From positions 1 to 14,128 of the forward strand of contig MNYV01000078.1 in NCBI GenBank assembly GCA_001873285.1: a stretch of 14,128 nucleotides of DNA, written 5' to 3'. The stretch comes from Nitrospirae bacterium CG2_30_53_67. Lineage in GTDB: Bacteria > CG2-30-53-67. Position 1 is the stretch's first letter, and each line of letters opens with the position of its first letter. Below the pieces are notes generated by a model. It searched no databases, was not told where the DNA came from, and saw nothing but the letters and a program-made list of their open reading frames with translations. A program made the translations under genes and the position numbers. This document shows positions 13,859 through 14,128 of the stretch, in pieces.

Positions 13859-14110
13859 GGCCGATGGTCCTAGGGTTCCAGTGTTTTTATCTGGAGATTC
13901 TGCTTGCATTTCAGTATTTCACTTAAACCCTTGACCCCAAGATACCTCAGTGTAGTAGCCGTCGCAGACGGCAAAGATAGAGAAAAGCGGGGCACGCGAA
14001 GCGTAACCCTGGAATCCTCGAACCCTTTTTTACCCACTAAATGGCCGAAGGCTCGTAGAGGAGAAGAACCAAAATCAAAGATAAAAACCGACCAAAATCC
14101 TTTGGGAGAG
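13859..14110. repeat. Repeat-rich gap with a third arm of the 7441-7750 element
   Basis: No gene seen. 14006-14044 (CCCTGGAATCCTCGAACCC then ACCCACTAAATGG) matches the right arm of the 7441-7750 element and, inverted, its left arm. After 17 unrelated bases (CCGAAGGCTCGTAGAGG), AGAAGAACC and AAAATCAAAGATAAA (14062-14085) match the sequence upstream of nadB in inverted orientation. A perfect 6-bp hairpin GCCGTC-GCA-GACGGC is at 13958-13972; no T run follows, so it is not called a terminator. Confidence 0.6.
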
Positions 14111-14128
14111 ATGATCTTGAAAGACTTA
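14111..14128 (+). CDS. Possible start of a further gene, cut by the right edge
   Basis: ATG ATC TTG AAA GAC TTA is open to the edge, preceded by TTTGGGAGAG, a purine-rich ribosome-site-like stretch whose spacing is tight. The distance from the repeat arm mirrors that seen before nadB. Six codons cannot identify a product. Confidence 0.2.

Noticed and set aside
1-14128. tRNA, rRNA or riboswitch genes
   Set aside because: No cloverleaf, rRNA-like sequence or recognisable riboswitch core was seen by eye; a covariance-model search could still find a small RNA in the repeat-rich gaps.

Overview
The window looks like chromosomal DNA from a Gram-negative bacterium. It encodes a BamD-like outer-membrane assembly lipoprotein and a membrane-fusion/ABC export pair, together with NAD, aromatic amino acid and siroheme biosynthesis genes. 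The core genes are GC-rich. The intergenic gaps hold many nested-palindrome repeats of a type common in Desulfobacterota (Deltaproteobacteria) and Nitrospirota. That placement is inference; no rRNA or clade-specific marker is present.

Layout. (1) 1-3871, accessory and visibly more A+T-rich in places. From the left edge, all on the minus strand, come the N-terminal 264 residues of a type I restriction subunit HsdR, a 51-codon stump resembling the start of an AlbA_2-domain protein, a eukaryote-like Ser/Thr kinase, and a HepT/MntA (HEPN/nucleotidyltransferase) toxin-antitoxin pair. The toxin-antitoxin pair lies between two direct copies of a diverged repeat of about 300 bp (2222-2501 and 3554-3870). 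This reads as a small, partly decayed defence island. (2) 3868-7401, minus strand: nadB, then a membrane-fusion protein, then a LolD/MacB-type ATPase, tightly spaced. The permease expected next is absent; the repeat starts at the ATPase stop codon. (3) 7441-7750: a palindromic repeat element with long inverted arms. (4) 7764-11673, minus strand: uvrA followed by a DAHP synthase (aroF type). (5) 11674-12008: a divergent promoter region with good sigma70-like promoters for uvrA and bamD. Between them is a 122-bp MITE-like element with 14-bp terminal inverted repeats and a perfect 9-bp target duplication. (6) 12009-13840, plus strand: bamD overlapping a siroheme-synthase-type precorrin-2 dehydrogenase gene by ATGA. 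(7) 13788-14128: repeats, including a third arm of the element in (3), and perhaps the first codons of another gene.

How the genes fit together: uvrA (excision repair) and the DAHP synthase (shikimate entry) probably share a transcript. nadB (quinolinate/NAD synthesis) leads the transcript of the export genes. bamD and the siroheme gene are translationally coupled. The left part concerns foreign-DNA defence and stress. I see no clearly new multi-gene system. The most informative observations are the repeat-bracketed toxin-antitoxin cassette next to a permease-less exporter, the MITE with intact target duplication, and a siroheme gene whose 3' end is made of repeat sequence.
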